A stretch of 64,000 nucleotides of DNA from Slackia piriformis YIT 12062 (lineage in GTDB: Bacteria; Actinomycetota; Coriobacteriia; Coriobacteriales; Eggerthellaceae): assembly GCF_000296445.1 (NCBI RefSeq), contig NZ_JH815198.1:312501-376500 (forward strand), read 5' to 3'. Shown piece after piece: positions 1 through 8,335 of the stretch. Within the stretch, counting starts at the first letter, position 1. Every line of letters starts with the position of its first letter. The position numbers and the translations under genes were made by a program. The notes under the pieces are model-generated. The model was not told the origin of the DNA and did no database searches. It worked only from the letters and a program-made list of their open reading frames with translations.

Positions 1-29
1 GAAAGCGAGTGGTCGTGGAGTGCGAAAAG

Positions 30-2723
30 ATGAGGCAAAACCCTGACGACTTGCTTCGTCGTATCAAGATGGACGAGGCAAGCGCGGATGAGACGCAGGG
101 TCGCCTGAAAATATTTTTCGGGTATGCCGCAGGCGTTGGCAAAACGTACGCGATGCTGGATGCTGCACATGATGCCCTTGCACAGGGGTTTGACGTGGTG
201 GTGGGCTATGTCGAGCCTCACCAGCGCCCGGCGACGTCTGCATTGCTTGAAGGATTGGAAAGCATTCCTTCTGCCATGGTGCAGCATAAAGGGATAGTGT
301 TGCGCGAATTCGACCTTGATGCCGCGTTGGAGCGCCGCCCTCAAATTGTTCTGGTCGACGAGCTTGCCCATACCAATGCCGACGGATGCCGCCATAAAAA
401 ACGCTATCAGGATGTCGAAGAACTGCTGCGTGCGGGCATTAACGTGTACACCACCATGAACGTTCAGCATTTGGAGAGCTTGAACGACAAGGTGGCGGCT
501 ATTACCCAGGTTCCCGTTCACGAGCGCGTTCCCGACCGTGTCTTTGATCGGGCCGCTTCGGTCGAGCTGATAGACATCGAGCCCGAGGAGCTGATCGAGC
601 GCCTGAACGCTGGCAAGATTTACAAGACCGACCAAGCAAGGCGGGCGTTGTCGCATTTTTTCACCAAGAAGAATCTGGCGGCGTTGCGGGAGATAGCCCT
701 GCGTCGCACGGCCGACCGTCTGAATCGCAACTCCTACGCCTCCGGTCTTGGCGCGGGTGAGGATGTCTTGCTGTACGTGAGCGAGCGCCCCGGTGACGTG
801 CGCGCCATCCGTGCTGCTGCGAATATGGCCCAGACGTATCATGGAAACCTGGTCGCGCTGGTGGTCGAATCTTCCGCAGGAGGACGTGCGTTGGGTGCGG
901 AGGAGGAAAGGGCGCTGCGTTCGAACGTGGCGCTAGCCGAGGAGCTTGGCGCGCATGTCGTCACCGTCCAGGGCGACGATCCCGCCGTCCAGATCGCGCA
1001 ATACGTCCCTGCGGCGGGAATCGACCGCGTGGTTTTGGGATCTTCGGGAAACGAAGGACGCTATTTCGGCTTCGGCGAGACGATGGCGAAGCGCTTGATG
1101 CGTTTAGCCTCGGGTCTTTGCGTTTCCGTCGTCCCCGATGCCAGCGCGGCGCATCGCGTCACGGCGGTACAATCGCCTATTTTGCGTTTTTCATTACGCG
1201 ATGTCTGGATTGCTTTGGCTGCAACTGTTGTCTCGTGCTTGGTAGGCTTCGGCGCGTTTCAGACGGAGTTCGGCTCGCCGGTGGTGCCGATGCTCTTTTT
1301 GCTCTCTATTGTGATTTTCGCGCGCTTCGCCGACACGGTGACGTATAGCTTGGCGGCGGCTCTTGTCGGCATGTTCGCGTATAACTTCTTCTTCACGTAT
1401 CCGCGCTTCACGTTGATGGCGAACGGCTTAAGCTATCCGCTCGTCTTTGCCTGCCTGGCTATGGGGGGTTTCGCCATTTCTCTTTTGACTGTGCGGATGA
1501 AGACGCAATCCGTGCAGGCGGTGCGTAGGGTATACCGCACCGAGGTCTTGATTGACACGAGTCGTCGTCTTCGCCGTGCAACGACGGTCAACGAATGTCT
1601 TGCCATTGCGGCAAATCAGGTTATCAAGCTTTTGAACAGGCCTGTTGCCATGTACGATGCAGACGGTCAGGCGCGTTTGGGCGAACTGGCCGTTTTCGAC
1701 CTGCCGGGAACGGAGGGAGAGTCGTCCGGTATGGCCGACGAACGCGAGCGTGCAGTGGCCGCATGGGTGGCCGCCAATGACGAGCGGGCGGGTGCGACGA
1801 CGAGCACGCTGATGGATTCGAAATGCCTGTACTTGCCGATTCACGGCAAAGACCGTGTGCATGGGGTTGCGGGCATCTTAATCGCGGACGAGGGGGAAAT
1901 CGGGTCGTTCGAAAAAAACCTGCTCGTGGCCATTTTGGAAGAGGTCGGGCAGACCATGGAGCGCATCAGACTTTTCCAAGAGGCCCAGGAGATGAAGGTG
2001 AAAGCGGAAACGGAATCGTTGCGGTCGAAACTGCTGCGTTCGGTGAGCCACGACCTGCGTACGCCTTTGACTAGTATTTCGGGAAATGCCGAGGTCTTGA
2101 TGGAGGGCGGCGACCGCATCGATTTCTCCCGGCGCCTTGCGCTGTACCGCGATATTCGCGAGGATTCGTTGTGGCTGGTCGATTTGGTGGAGAATCTGCT
2201 CGCGGTCACGAGGGCGGAGGAGGGCAGGCTCGATTTAAACATTCAAGCCGAGGTTGTCTCCGACGTGATGGAGGAGGCGGTGCGCCATTGCGAGCGGCAT
2301 GCCGACGCTCATGCGATTCGTATCGATTCCGAAGGAGAACTGCTGCTTGCGAGCATGGATGCTCGCTTGATCGTGCAGGTTCTGGTCAATTTGATAAACA
2401 ATGCGGTGAATTACACGCCTGCGGAAAGCACGGTTGTTCTTTCCGCGCACAAGCATGGTTCGTGGATTCGCATAGATGTGGCGGACAACGGCCTCGGCAT
2501 CGTAGACGAGGAGAAATCGTACGTTTTCGACATGTTTTACAATGGTTCGCACGAACGCGGCGACCATCGTCGTGGCATGGGGTTAGGCCTTGCGTTGTGC
2601 AAGTCTATCGTCGAGGCCCACGGCGGCCGCATTGGCGTGAGAGACGCGTGCCCGCATGGCTGCATATTCTGGTTCACGCTGCCGGCGCTTGACATGACAT
2701 CTACGCTCGGTTTGAAACGCTAG
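30..2723 (+). CDS. kdpD: KdpD osmosensitive K+ channel sensor histidine kinase
   Basis: Membrane histidine kinase that senses potassium limitation or turgor and phosphorylates KdpE to induce the Kdp K+ ATPase (family knowledge). The protein is about 897 aa, the usual KdpD length. Order seen: N-terminal KdpD domain with a Walker A (GYAAGVGKT, about residues 31-39) and LVDELAHTN, a Usp-like domain (about 240-370), a cluster of about four membrane segments (about 390-490), a GAF-like region, then HisKA (SVSHDLRTP, His about 674) and an ATPase domain with N and G boxes (NNAVNYT, DNGLGI, GMGLGLAL). A GTG at 9 is open in the same frame, but ATG at 30 follows GGAG at 17-20 with 9 nt spacing, so I prefer it. 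kdpE lies 55 nt downstream; kdpFABC, if present, lies before the window. Confidence 0.95.
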   Translation: MRQNPDDLLRRIKMDEASADETQGRLKIFFGYAAGVGKTYAMLDAAHDALAQGFDVVVGYVEPHQRPATSALLEGLESIPSAMVQHKGIVLREFDLDAALERRPQIVLVDELAHTNADGCRHKKRYQDVEELLRAGINVYTTMNVQHLESLNDKVAAITQVPVHERVPDRVFDRAASVELIDIEPEELIERLNAGKIYKTDQARRALSHFFTKKNLAALREIALRRTADRLNRNSYASGLGAGEDVLLYVSERPGDVRAIRAAANMAQTYHGNLVALVVESSAGGRALGAEEERALRSNVALAEELGAHVVTVQGDDPAVQIAQYVPAAGIDRVVLGSSGNEGRYFGFGETMAKRLMRLASGLCVSVVPDASAAHRVTAVQSPILRFSLRDVWIALAATVVSCLVGFGAFQTEFGSPVVPMLFLLSIVIFARFADTVTYSLAAALVGMFAYNFFFTYPRFTLMANGLSYPLVFACLAMGGFAISLLTVRMKTQSVQAVRRVYRTEVLIDTSRRLRRATTVNECLAIAANQVIKLLNRPVAMYDADGQARLGELAVFDLPGTEGESSGMADERERAVAAWVAANDERAGATTSTLMDSKCLYLPIHGKDRVHGVAGILIADEGEIGSFEKNLLVAILEEVGQTMERIRLFQEAQEMKVKAETESLRSKLLRSVSHDLRTPLTSISGNAEVLMEGGDRIDFSRRLALYRDIREDSLWLVDLVENLLAVTRAEEGRLDLNIQAEVVSDVMEEAVRHCERHADAHAIRIDSEGELLLASMDARLIVQVLVNLINNAVNYTPAESTVVLSAHKHGSWIRIDVADNGLGIVDEEKSYVFDMFYNGSHERGDHRRGMGLGLALCKSIVEAHGGRIGVRDACPHGCIFWFTLPALDMTSTLGLKR

Positions 2724-2778
2724 TCATGCAGAGCTTGCCGACGGCGCGGGGCCTGCCATTCGAAGGAGGGAATGCGAT

Positions 2779-3564
2779 ATGGCCGAGGGAACAGGCAATG
2801 GGCGCTTTGTCATCTTGGTGGTCGAAGACGACGCCGCTGTACGCAACTTGCTTACGATGACTCTTGACCTGCAGGGTTATCGCGTGGAATATGCCGATCG
2901 CGGCTCGGCGGGATTGATGGCGGCGGCGTCGCTCAATCCCGATCTGCTCATTTTAGACCTCGGCTTACCAGATATGGACGGTTCCGAAGTCATTGGAAAG
3001 ATTCGGTCCTGGTCGGATGTTCCTATCCTGGTGGTATCTGCCCGCCTCGAGGATGCCGACAAGGTTGCTGCACTTGATGCCGGCGCGGACGATTATATCG
3101 TCAAGCCATTTTCGGTCGACGAACTGCTTGCGCGCATTCGCGTGGCGCTTCGTCGCGTTGAGCGTACGGGTTATTCGGCATCCGAGGAGTCATGTGTGTA
3201 CGACAACGGCGGGCTGCACATCGATTTCGCTGCGGCATGCGTGACGCTTGACGGCGAAGAAGTCCATCTGACGCCGATGGAATACAAGCTGCTGTGTGTC
3301 CTTGCACGCAATACGGGCAAGGTGCTTACGCATAATTACATCTTAAAAGAAGTCTGGGGCTCGGCCCTTGCGTCCGATATGGCGAGCCTGCGCGTGTTCA
3401 TGGCGACATTGCGTAAAAAGATAGAGTTCGATCCGTCTCATCCTCGCTATGTTCAGACCCATGTCGGCATTGGATATCGCATGATGAAGGTCGATGCGGA
3501 CGAAGGCTTCGAAGACTGCGTGAAAGCCCCCGCTTCTGATATTGGGGCAAGCGAGTTGCCTTGA
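2779..3564 (+). CDS. kdpE: KdpE response regulator
   Basis: OmpR/PhoB-family response regulator, 261 aa, the expected partner of KdpD and activator of kdp transcription. The receiver domain starts with ILVVEDDAAVRNLL, carries the phospho-acceptor Asp about residue 60 in ILDLGLPDMDG, and the Lys in DDYIVKPFSVDEL. The C-terminal winged helix is visible as LTPMEYKLLCVLARN and GIGYRM. The start is set by GGAGGG about 7 nt before the ATG. The last 25 or so residues run past the usual end of the winged helix and look unstructured. Co-transcribed with kdpD, and convergent with the AGCS symporter. Confidence 0.93.
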   Translation: MAEGTGNGRFVILVVEDDAAVRNLLTMTLDLQGYRVEYADRGSAGLMAAASLNPDLLILDLGLPDMDGSEVIGKIRSWSDVPILVVSARLEDADKVAALDAGADDYIVKPFSVDELLARIRVALRRVERTGYSASEESCVYDNGGLHIDFAAACVTLDGEEVHLTPMEYKLLCVLARNTGKVLTHNYILKEVWGSALASDMASLRVFMATLRKKIEFDPSHPRYVQTHVGIGYRMMKVDADEGFEDCVKAPASDIGASELP

Positions 3565-3622
3565 CGGATAGAGAGTCGTGCGGTCACGAGGTGCGGGAGA
3601 GGGGCGTGCCCGGCAGAGAAAA

Positions 3623-3652
3623 ACGCCCGCGCATAATGAATTGCGCGGGCGT
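3623..3652 (-). terminator. Intrinsic terminator of the AGCS symporter gene
   Basis: Perfect 11-bp stem ACGCCCGCGCA / TGCGCGGGCGT (3623-3633 with 3642-3652) and an 8-nt loop. Read on the minus strand it is followed by TTTTTCTC, a U-tract; read on the plus strand it is not. It therefore most likely ends the minus-strand symporter transcript and only incidentally lies downstream of kdpE. Confidence 0.85.
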
Positions 3653-3679
3653 CTGATGGGGTCCTATGGTTTTCTCGGG

Positions 3680-5089
3680 CTATTCTGCCTGAGCGTCTTC
3701 TTTCTTGACGATCTCGCATTTTTCGCCGCGGGTCTTGGCGCACATGCTTACTGCGCCACCGAGAGCGATCAAAGCGATGGCATTCGGCAGAACCATGAGC
3801 TGGTTGAACATGTCTGCAAGCTCCCAGACCAGGTCGTTGGAAAGCAGCGATCCGGCGAAGATGAAGCACAGCGCGATGACCATGAAGACGGGGACTGCTT
3901 TTTTGCCGAACAGGTATTCCACGTTGAGCTTTGCAAAAAGGTTCCAGCTGATGATGGTGGAGAAGGCAAAGAATAGCAGGCAGATTGCCACGAACATTGC
4001 GCCGCCGCTTGCTCCGAAGAGTTCTCCGAAGGCGATCTGAGCCATGTTGGTCTTGTCGATTCCTTCATACATGCCCTGGGCCAAAGCACCGTCGCCCACA
4101 TAGAGCGTGATGATGGAGACAAGAGCGGTGATGGTGACGACGACGAAGGTGTCCACGAAAACGGCGATGATTGCGACAACGCCCTGCTCGTGGGGGTTTT
4201 TCACATTGGCCATAGCATGTGCATGCGGAGTGGATCCCATGCCCGCTTCGTTGGAGAACAGGCCGCGTTTAGCGCCCTGGGAGAGAGCGGCAATGATGCC
4301 GAAGGTCACGCCGCCGACGGAAGCCTGCGGGTTGAAGGCGCACTCGAAAATCAGCGCGAACGCTGCAGGCAGCTGACCGATGTTCGCGATGATGACGGCA
4401 AGACCGCCGACGAGGTAAATGATCGCCATGACGGGGACGAGCTTCTCGGTGACGGATGCGATGCGCGAAATGCCGCCGAGGAAGATGAAGCCGCCTACGA
4501 CGACGATCGCGAGGCCCATGATCCAGGTGGGAATGCCGAAAGCGGTGTTACAGGTGGATGCGATGGAGTTCGACTGGACCATGCAGCCCATGAAGCCGAG
4601 TGCCAAGATGATGGCGACGGCGAAGAAACCTGCGAGGAAGGTTCCGAACTTGCCCGTGAATGCGGTCTTGATGTAGTAGACAGGACCGCCGTGTACCGTG
4701 CCGTCGGGATCGACTCGACGGGTCTTTTGTGCAAGGACGGCTTCTGCATAGTTGGTTGCCATGCCCAAGAAGGCGATGAGCCACATCCAGAAAATAGCGC
4801 CCGGGCCGCCGACGAGGATGGCGCCGCATGCGCCGACGATATTACCCGTGCCGACCTGCGCAGCAATGGCGGTGGCCAACGCCTGGAACGAGCTCATGCC
4901 GCTTTTTTGCTTGCCGCCTTTGAGGGAGAACGTGCCGAAAAGCCTTCTCACGCCTTCGCCGAAGCAGCGAACCTGCACGAAGCGCGTGCGAATGGTGAAA
5001 AACAGACCCGTACCGATCAAGAGAATGATCAGAACGTAGTTAGAAAGATACGAGTTGATAGTTTGGACTACGGTAAGCAATGCGTCCAC
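3680..5089 (-). CDS. Alanine/glycine:cation symporter (AGCS family)
   Basis: Sodium- or proton-coupled uptake carrier for alanine or glycine, 469 aa, normal for the AGCS (TC 2.A.25) family, with about ten membrane spans. Characteristic blocks are GTGNIVGACGAILVGGPGA, WMWLIAFLGMATNYAE, and GLFSNEAGMGSTPHAHA. Start is GTG at 5089-5087, with AAGGAGG 7 nt upstream. The leader holds a glycine riboswitch aptamer (5169-5270), which points to glycine as substrate or at least signal. A hairpin sits just upstream of the Shine-Dalgarno. A terminator follows at 3623-3652, so the gene is probably monocistronic. The glycine link is inferred from the riboswitch; the fold and family are clear from the sequence. 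Confidence 0.92.
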   Translation of the reverse strand: MDALLTVVQTINSYLSNYVLIILLIGTGLFFTIRTRFVQVRCFGEGVRRLFGTFSLKGGKQKSGMSSFQALATAIAAQVGTGNIVGACGAILVGGPGAIFWMWLIAFLGMATNYAEAVLAQKTRRVDPDGTVHGGPVYYIKTAFTGKFGTFLAGFFAVAIILALGFMGCMVQSNSIASTCNTAFGIPTWIMGLAIVVVGGFIFLGGISRIASVTEKLVPVMAIIYLVGGLAVIIANIGQLPAAFALIFECAFNPQASVGGVTFGIIAALSQGAKRGLFSNEAGMGSTPHAHAMANVKNPHEQGVVAIIAVFVDTFVVVTITALVSIITLYVGDGALAQGMYEGIDKTNMAQIAFGELFGASGGAMFVAICLLFFAFSTIISWNLFAKLNVEYLFGKKAVPVFMVIALCFIFAGSLLSNDLVWELADMFNQLMVLPNAIALIALGGAVSMCAKTRGEKCEIVKKEDAQAE

Positions 5090-5104
5090 GTAACGACCTC
5101 CTTC

Positions 5105-5123
5105 AGGCTTGCCGGAGAAGCCT
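5105..5123 (-). promoter_or_regulatory. Hairpin next to the symporter ribosome binding site
   Basis: On the minus strand AGGCTT-CTCCGGC-AAGCCT forms a 6-bp stem ending two nucleotides before the AAGGAGG of the symporter gene. It lies between the glycine aptamer and the start codon, so it is a plausible part of the expression platform, exposing or hiding the ribosome binding site. No transcription terminator with a U-tract is visible in this leader. Confidence 0.45.
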
Positions 5124-5168
5124 CGGGAGAACGAAACGAGTCAGCTGAATGAAGTCAGAAAACCGCAT

Positions 5169-5270
5169 CTCTGTCCTTTTGCCTGAGAGATTCGGCAATC
5201 GGGGCGGCGTGGCAGCGCCTTGCACCCGATGGCCTTGCACCGTCGGCACTCATTTAAGAGTTCTCCAGAG
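5169..5270 (-). promoter_or_regulatory. Glycine riboswitch (gcvT-type aptamer)
   Basis: The minus strand reads CTCTGGAGAAC, then TGCCGACGGTGCAAG, then ATCTCTCAGGCAAAAGG and ACAGAG. These are the conserved blocks of the glycine aptamer, including the CTCAGGCAAAAGGACAGAG signature. CTCTG at the 5' end pairs with CAGAG at the 3' end as P1. Only one complete aptamer is visible; upstream sequence to about 5340 lacks a second copy of the signature, so this looks like a singlet riboswitch. It sits about 80 nt before an AGCS symporter, a common context for this class. Confidence 0.9.
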
Positions 5271-5410
5271 GTTTCTCCACTTCCGGTTTCACGTGCGATC
5301 CCGAAAGTTTCATCGAAATGGTATGGGGCGAATTATCGTACTAAAGTGTTGGAGTGCGCAAGGGCAAATGGGGATTTTTTGCGAAAGTGCAGGTCGGTAG
5401 GCGAGAAAAT

Positions 5411-5448
5411 GCGCCGTTCACCCGCTATCAACAAAGCGAACGGTGCGA
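5411..5448 (-). terminator. Possible weak terminator of corA
   Basis: GCGCCGTTC and GAACGGTGC form a 9-bp stem with one G-T pair and an 18-nt loop. On the minus strand it is followed by ATTTTC, a weak U-tract. It lies about 110 nt after the corA stop and before the riboswitch leader. The large loop makes the call tentative. Confidence 0.35.
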
Positions 5449-5559
5449 AAGCAGCCGTTATCGGCAAAAAAGCGATTGAAATATCGGGCGCTGTCGACCG
5501 AGCCGCCATGCGGACTTTGGCTGCTTCGAGCTGTTGCGAAGTGCGACGTTGGAGACGCG

Positions 5560-6501
5560 CTAGAACCATTTGAGACGCTTGAGCACCACGAGGATGGCGA
5601 CGAGGAGAATGGCCGTGATTCCCGTGACGATGGCGAATCCATATGGAGAGTCGGATAGAGGAATTCCTTCAAGGTTCATGCCGAACACGCCGCCGATGAC
5701 CGTAGGAACACAGAGCACCAGCGTCAACGACGCGACCAGCTGCATGGTGTGGTTCAGGTCGTAATCCATCATCAGCCCGAAATGATTGATCGTCGAGTCA
5801 AGAATCTCGGAATAGATTTTCGTTGTCTCGAGCGCCTGGCGGTTCTCAATCATGACGTCGTCGAAAAGGTCGATGATTTCGGGGTTGTGCAGAGTCAGCA
5901 CGTAGCGGCGGTAGCGTTCGAAGACGGTGTCGTTCGTGGTGAGGGAGGTTTTGATGTACACGAACGATGCATCGAGGGCGTAGAGCTCCTCGAGCTCTTT
6001 GCGCGTCGCCTTCTCGGTGGAGTGCGAAAGGTTCATGCGGCGTCGGTTCAGGGCGCGTAGGGAGGCGAAGTACGCTTCCGACGAGGCAAGCAAGATGTCG
6101 CTCGTGAAGCCCTTGATGTTGTCTGTGGGATGCAGGTTGCGCTGCCGTGACTTGAGGATGGAGATGAGGGGGACGCGATACACCGAACAGACGGAGATGA
6201 CGTGGTCCGCCGTTTCGAAGATGCCGATAGGGATGGTGGTGTAGCGCTTTTCTCCGGACGTCTTATCGTGGACGGGGGTGTCCACGATGAACATGGTGTA
6301 GACGTCGTTGTGCTCGATGCGGGAGACCTCTTCGAGGTCGAGGGGAGCGCAGACGTCGTCTTCCTCAATGCCGAAACGTTGCGTTATCTGTGAAAGCTCT
6401 TCGGGGGCTGGTTCAAAGAGCGCAATCCAGCAACCGGGCTTTTCTTCGTCCAGTTTAACGAGAGAGCGAGTCTGTTCGTCGGTGCAGAAGTATTCGATCA
6501 T
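5560..6501 (-). CDS. corA: CorA-type magnesium/cobalt transporter
   Basis: Divalent cation channel of the CorA family, 313 aa, typical length. A long soluble N-terminal region (residues 1 to about 250) with coiled-coil-like helices is followed by two C-terminal membrane spans. The signature GMN loop is present as VFGMNLEGIP between them, and the protein ends with a basic tail (VVLKRLKWF), as expected for CorA. The ATG at 6501 follows a GAGG-like site. Alone on its strand, with an upstream gap of about 210 nt to the purF terminator. The exact ion cannot be told from sequence. Confidence 0.93.
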   Translation of the reverse strand: MIEYFCTDEQTRSLVKLDEEKPGCWIALFEPAPEELSQITQRFGIEEDDVCAPLDLEEVSRIEHNDVYTMFIVDTPVHDKTSGEKRYTTIPIGIFETADHVISVCSVYRVPLISILKSRQRNLHPTDNIKGFTSDILLASSEAYFASLRALNRRRMNLSHSTEKATRKELEELYALDASFVYIKTSLTTNDTVFERYRRYVLTLHNPEIIDLFDDVMIENRQALETTKIYSEILDSTINHFGLMMDYDLNHTMQLVASLTLVLCVPTVIGGVFGMNLEGIPLSDSPYGFAIVTGITAILLVAILVVLKRLKWF

Positions 6502-6714
6502 GTGCGCTCCTCTCGTGCGGGCGTTTCAAGATATTGCACCATCATAGGCGAAGCGACGCCTCGAGGGGTCTGACGTCTTTTGCGCTTCCGTGGAATTTGC
6601 AAGAGCTTGACAGCGGGACTCGCGCTTGTCGCAAGCCTTGCCCTGTTTGACCAGGGTTCAGGGTGCGTATGCCTTGCGCTTGATGAAACGGCTCACAGGT
6701 TGCGTTGCATGAAA

Positions 6715-6739
6715 AAAGCCCCGACGGCGTCGGGGCTTT
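6715..6739 (-). terminator. Intrinsic terminator of the PurF-like gene
   Basis: AAAGCCCCGAC and GTCGGGGCTTT form a perfect 11-bp stem with a GGC loop. On the minus strand the stem runs into TTTTTT, a strong U-tract, 20 nt after the stop codon of the PurF-like gene. Confidence 0.92.
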
Positions 6740-6759
6740 GAAAAGTTCGGGAAACGTGG

Positions 6760-8184
6760 CTATTCTTTGCCGGTCCAGCAGTAGGTGCAGATTTTGGATG
6801 GGTCGATGCCGATGCCTTCGAGCATGCCGTCGAGGGATTGGTATCCCAGGGAGTCGAAGCCGAGTTTCTCGCAGATCGTGCGCAGCATGCATTTGCCGCG
6901 TTCGGTGGAGGAGTCGGCGTATTCCTCGAGATGCTTCTGGCCTTCGTCACCCTCGAGCTCTTGAATGACACGGCGGGAAATCAGGTCCATTTCGGATTTG
7001 CTGCTCGAGAAGCTCAGATATTTGCAGCTGAACATAATGGGCGGGCAGGCGGAGCGCATGTGCACTTCTTTGGCGCCGGCGCCGTAGAGGAAATCGACCG
7101 TTTCGCGCAGCTGCGTGCCGCGGACAATGGAATCGTCCACGAGCAGAAGCTTCTTGTCGGCGATCAGCTCGGGCACGGGGACCTGCTTCATCTTGGCAAC
7201 GCGGTTGCGTACCTCCTGGTTGGAAGGCATGAAGGAGCGTGCCCAGGTGGGAGTGTACTTGATGAAGGGGCGCGCGAAAGGCGTTTTGCTCTCGGTTGCA
7301 TAGCCTATGCCGTGGGGCACGCCCGAATCAGGCACGCCGGCAACGTAGTCGACGTCGGGAAGCGTTCCTGCCTTGGCTTCGTCGCGTGCCATGATGGCGC
7401 CGTTGCGGTAGCGAACCACTTCGACATTCTGCCCTTCGTAATTCGAATTGGGATAGCCGTAGTAGGTCCACAGGAAGGCGCAGATTTTCATGTCGTTGCC
7501 CGCGGGGGATATGGTCTCGTAGGAATCGGCGTTCACGCGCACGATTTCGCCGGGACCGAGCTCGTATTCGTCATCGTAATCGAGCTTATGATACGGGAAG
7601 GACTCGAAGGAAATGCAGTGGCCTTTTTCGTTCTTGCCGATCAAGACGGGGAGACGGCCGACCTTATCGCGCGCTGCGATGATGTCGCCTTCGTCGGTCA
7701 TGATGAGCAGGGTGAGCGATCCGTCGATGACCTCCTGGGCGAACTTAATGCCTTCGACGAAGCTGTCCTTCTGGTTGATGAGGGCGGCAACGAGCTCGGT
7801 GTTGTTCACTTTGCCCGAACTCATGGCCATGAACTGCTTTCCGCCGGCGGAGAAGCATTCTTCGATGAGCTGTTCCGCGTTGTTGATGATGCCTACCGTC
7901 GTAATGCCAAAAGTGCCGAGGTGCGAGCGTACCAAAAGCGGTTGCGGATCGGTGTCGCTGATGCAACCGATGCCGCTGCATCCGTGGAAGCTTTGCAGGT
8001 CGTCTTCGAATTTCGTTCGAAACGGCGTGTTTTCAATCGAATGGATTTCGCGCTGGAATCCGGTTTCGGTGTCGAAGAAAATCATGCCTGCACGGCGTGT
8101 TCCCAGATGGGAGTGGTAATCGACGCCGAAGAACACATCAAGAACCACATCGTCGTGGGATGCAGCTCCGAAGAATCCGCCCAT
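6760..8184 (-). CDS. Amidophosphoribosyltransferase-like protein lacking the catalytic Cys
   Basis: 474 aa, full PurF length: N-terminal class II glutamine amidotransferase (Ntn) domain (about 1-230) and C-terminal phosphoribosyltransferase domain with the PRPP loop LLLVDDSIVRGTQ (about 345-360). PurF normally starts Met-Cys-Gly, with Cys1 as the nucleophile freed by Met or propeptide removal. Here the frame starts M-G-G-F-F-G, so the nucleophile is Gly. Other glutaminase landmarks (HLGTRRAG, RSHLGTFGI) remain. Cysteines resembling the PurF Fe-S ligands are present (KICAFLW, CMLRTIC, CTYCW). I recall similar MGGFFG-type PurF paralogues in anaerobes, but cannot verify this here. It could be an ammonia-using transferase, a regulatory paralogue, or a different PRPP enzyme; I do not assign canonical purF. 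ATG at 8184 follows GAAAGG. Confidence 0.8.
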   Translation of the reverse strand: MGGFFGAASHDDVVLDVFFGVDYHSHLGTRRAGMIFFDTETGFQREIHSIENTPFRTKFEDDLQSFHGCSGIGCISDTDPQPLLVRSHLGTFGITTVGIINNAEQLIEECFSAGGKQFMAMSSGKVNNTELVAALINQKDSFVEGIKFAQEVIDGSLTLLIMTDEGDIIAARDKVGRLPVLIGKNEKGHCISFESFPYHKLDYDDEYELGPGEIVRVNADSYETISPAGNDMKICAFLWTYYGYPNSNYEGQNVEVVRYRNGAIMARDEAKAGTLPDVDYVAGVPDSGVPHGIGYATESKTPFARPFIKYTPTWARSFMPSNQEVRNRVAKMKQVPVPELIADKKLLLVDDSIVRGTQLRETVDFLYGAGAKEVHMRSACPPIMFSCKYLSFSSSKSEMDLISRRVIQELEGDEGQKHLEEYADSSTERGKCMLRTICEKLGFDSLGYQSLDGMLEGIGIDPSKICTYCWTGKE

Positions 8185-8335
8185 TGTGCACCTTTCGTCA
8201 TTGGGTAACGGTTAAAAAAACCAGTATAAGGCTCCGTGCGGCGCCGCGCGACTCGGCCAAGGTTCCTCATAGCATTTTTCCAGAATGGAAACAAAAGAAG
8301 AAAGAGCGAGGGCGAATCGCACGGCGGGCGGCGGC

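Noticed and set aside
8185-8335. Purine-type riboswitch or PurR box before the PurF-like gene
   Set aside because: The 150-nt gap has TATACT and a run of T residues but no recognisable aptamer core or PurBox pair.
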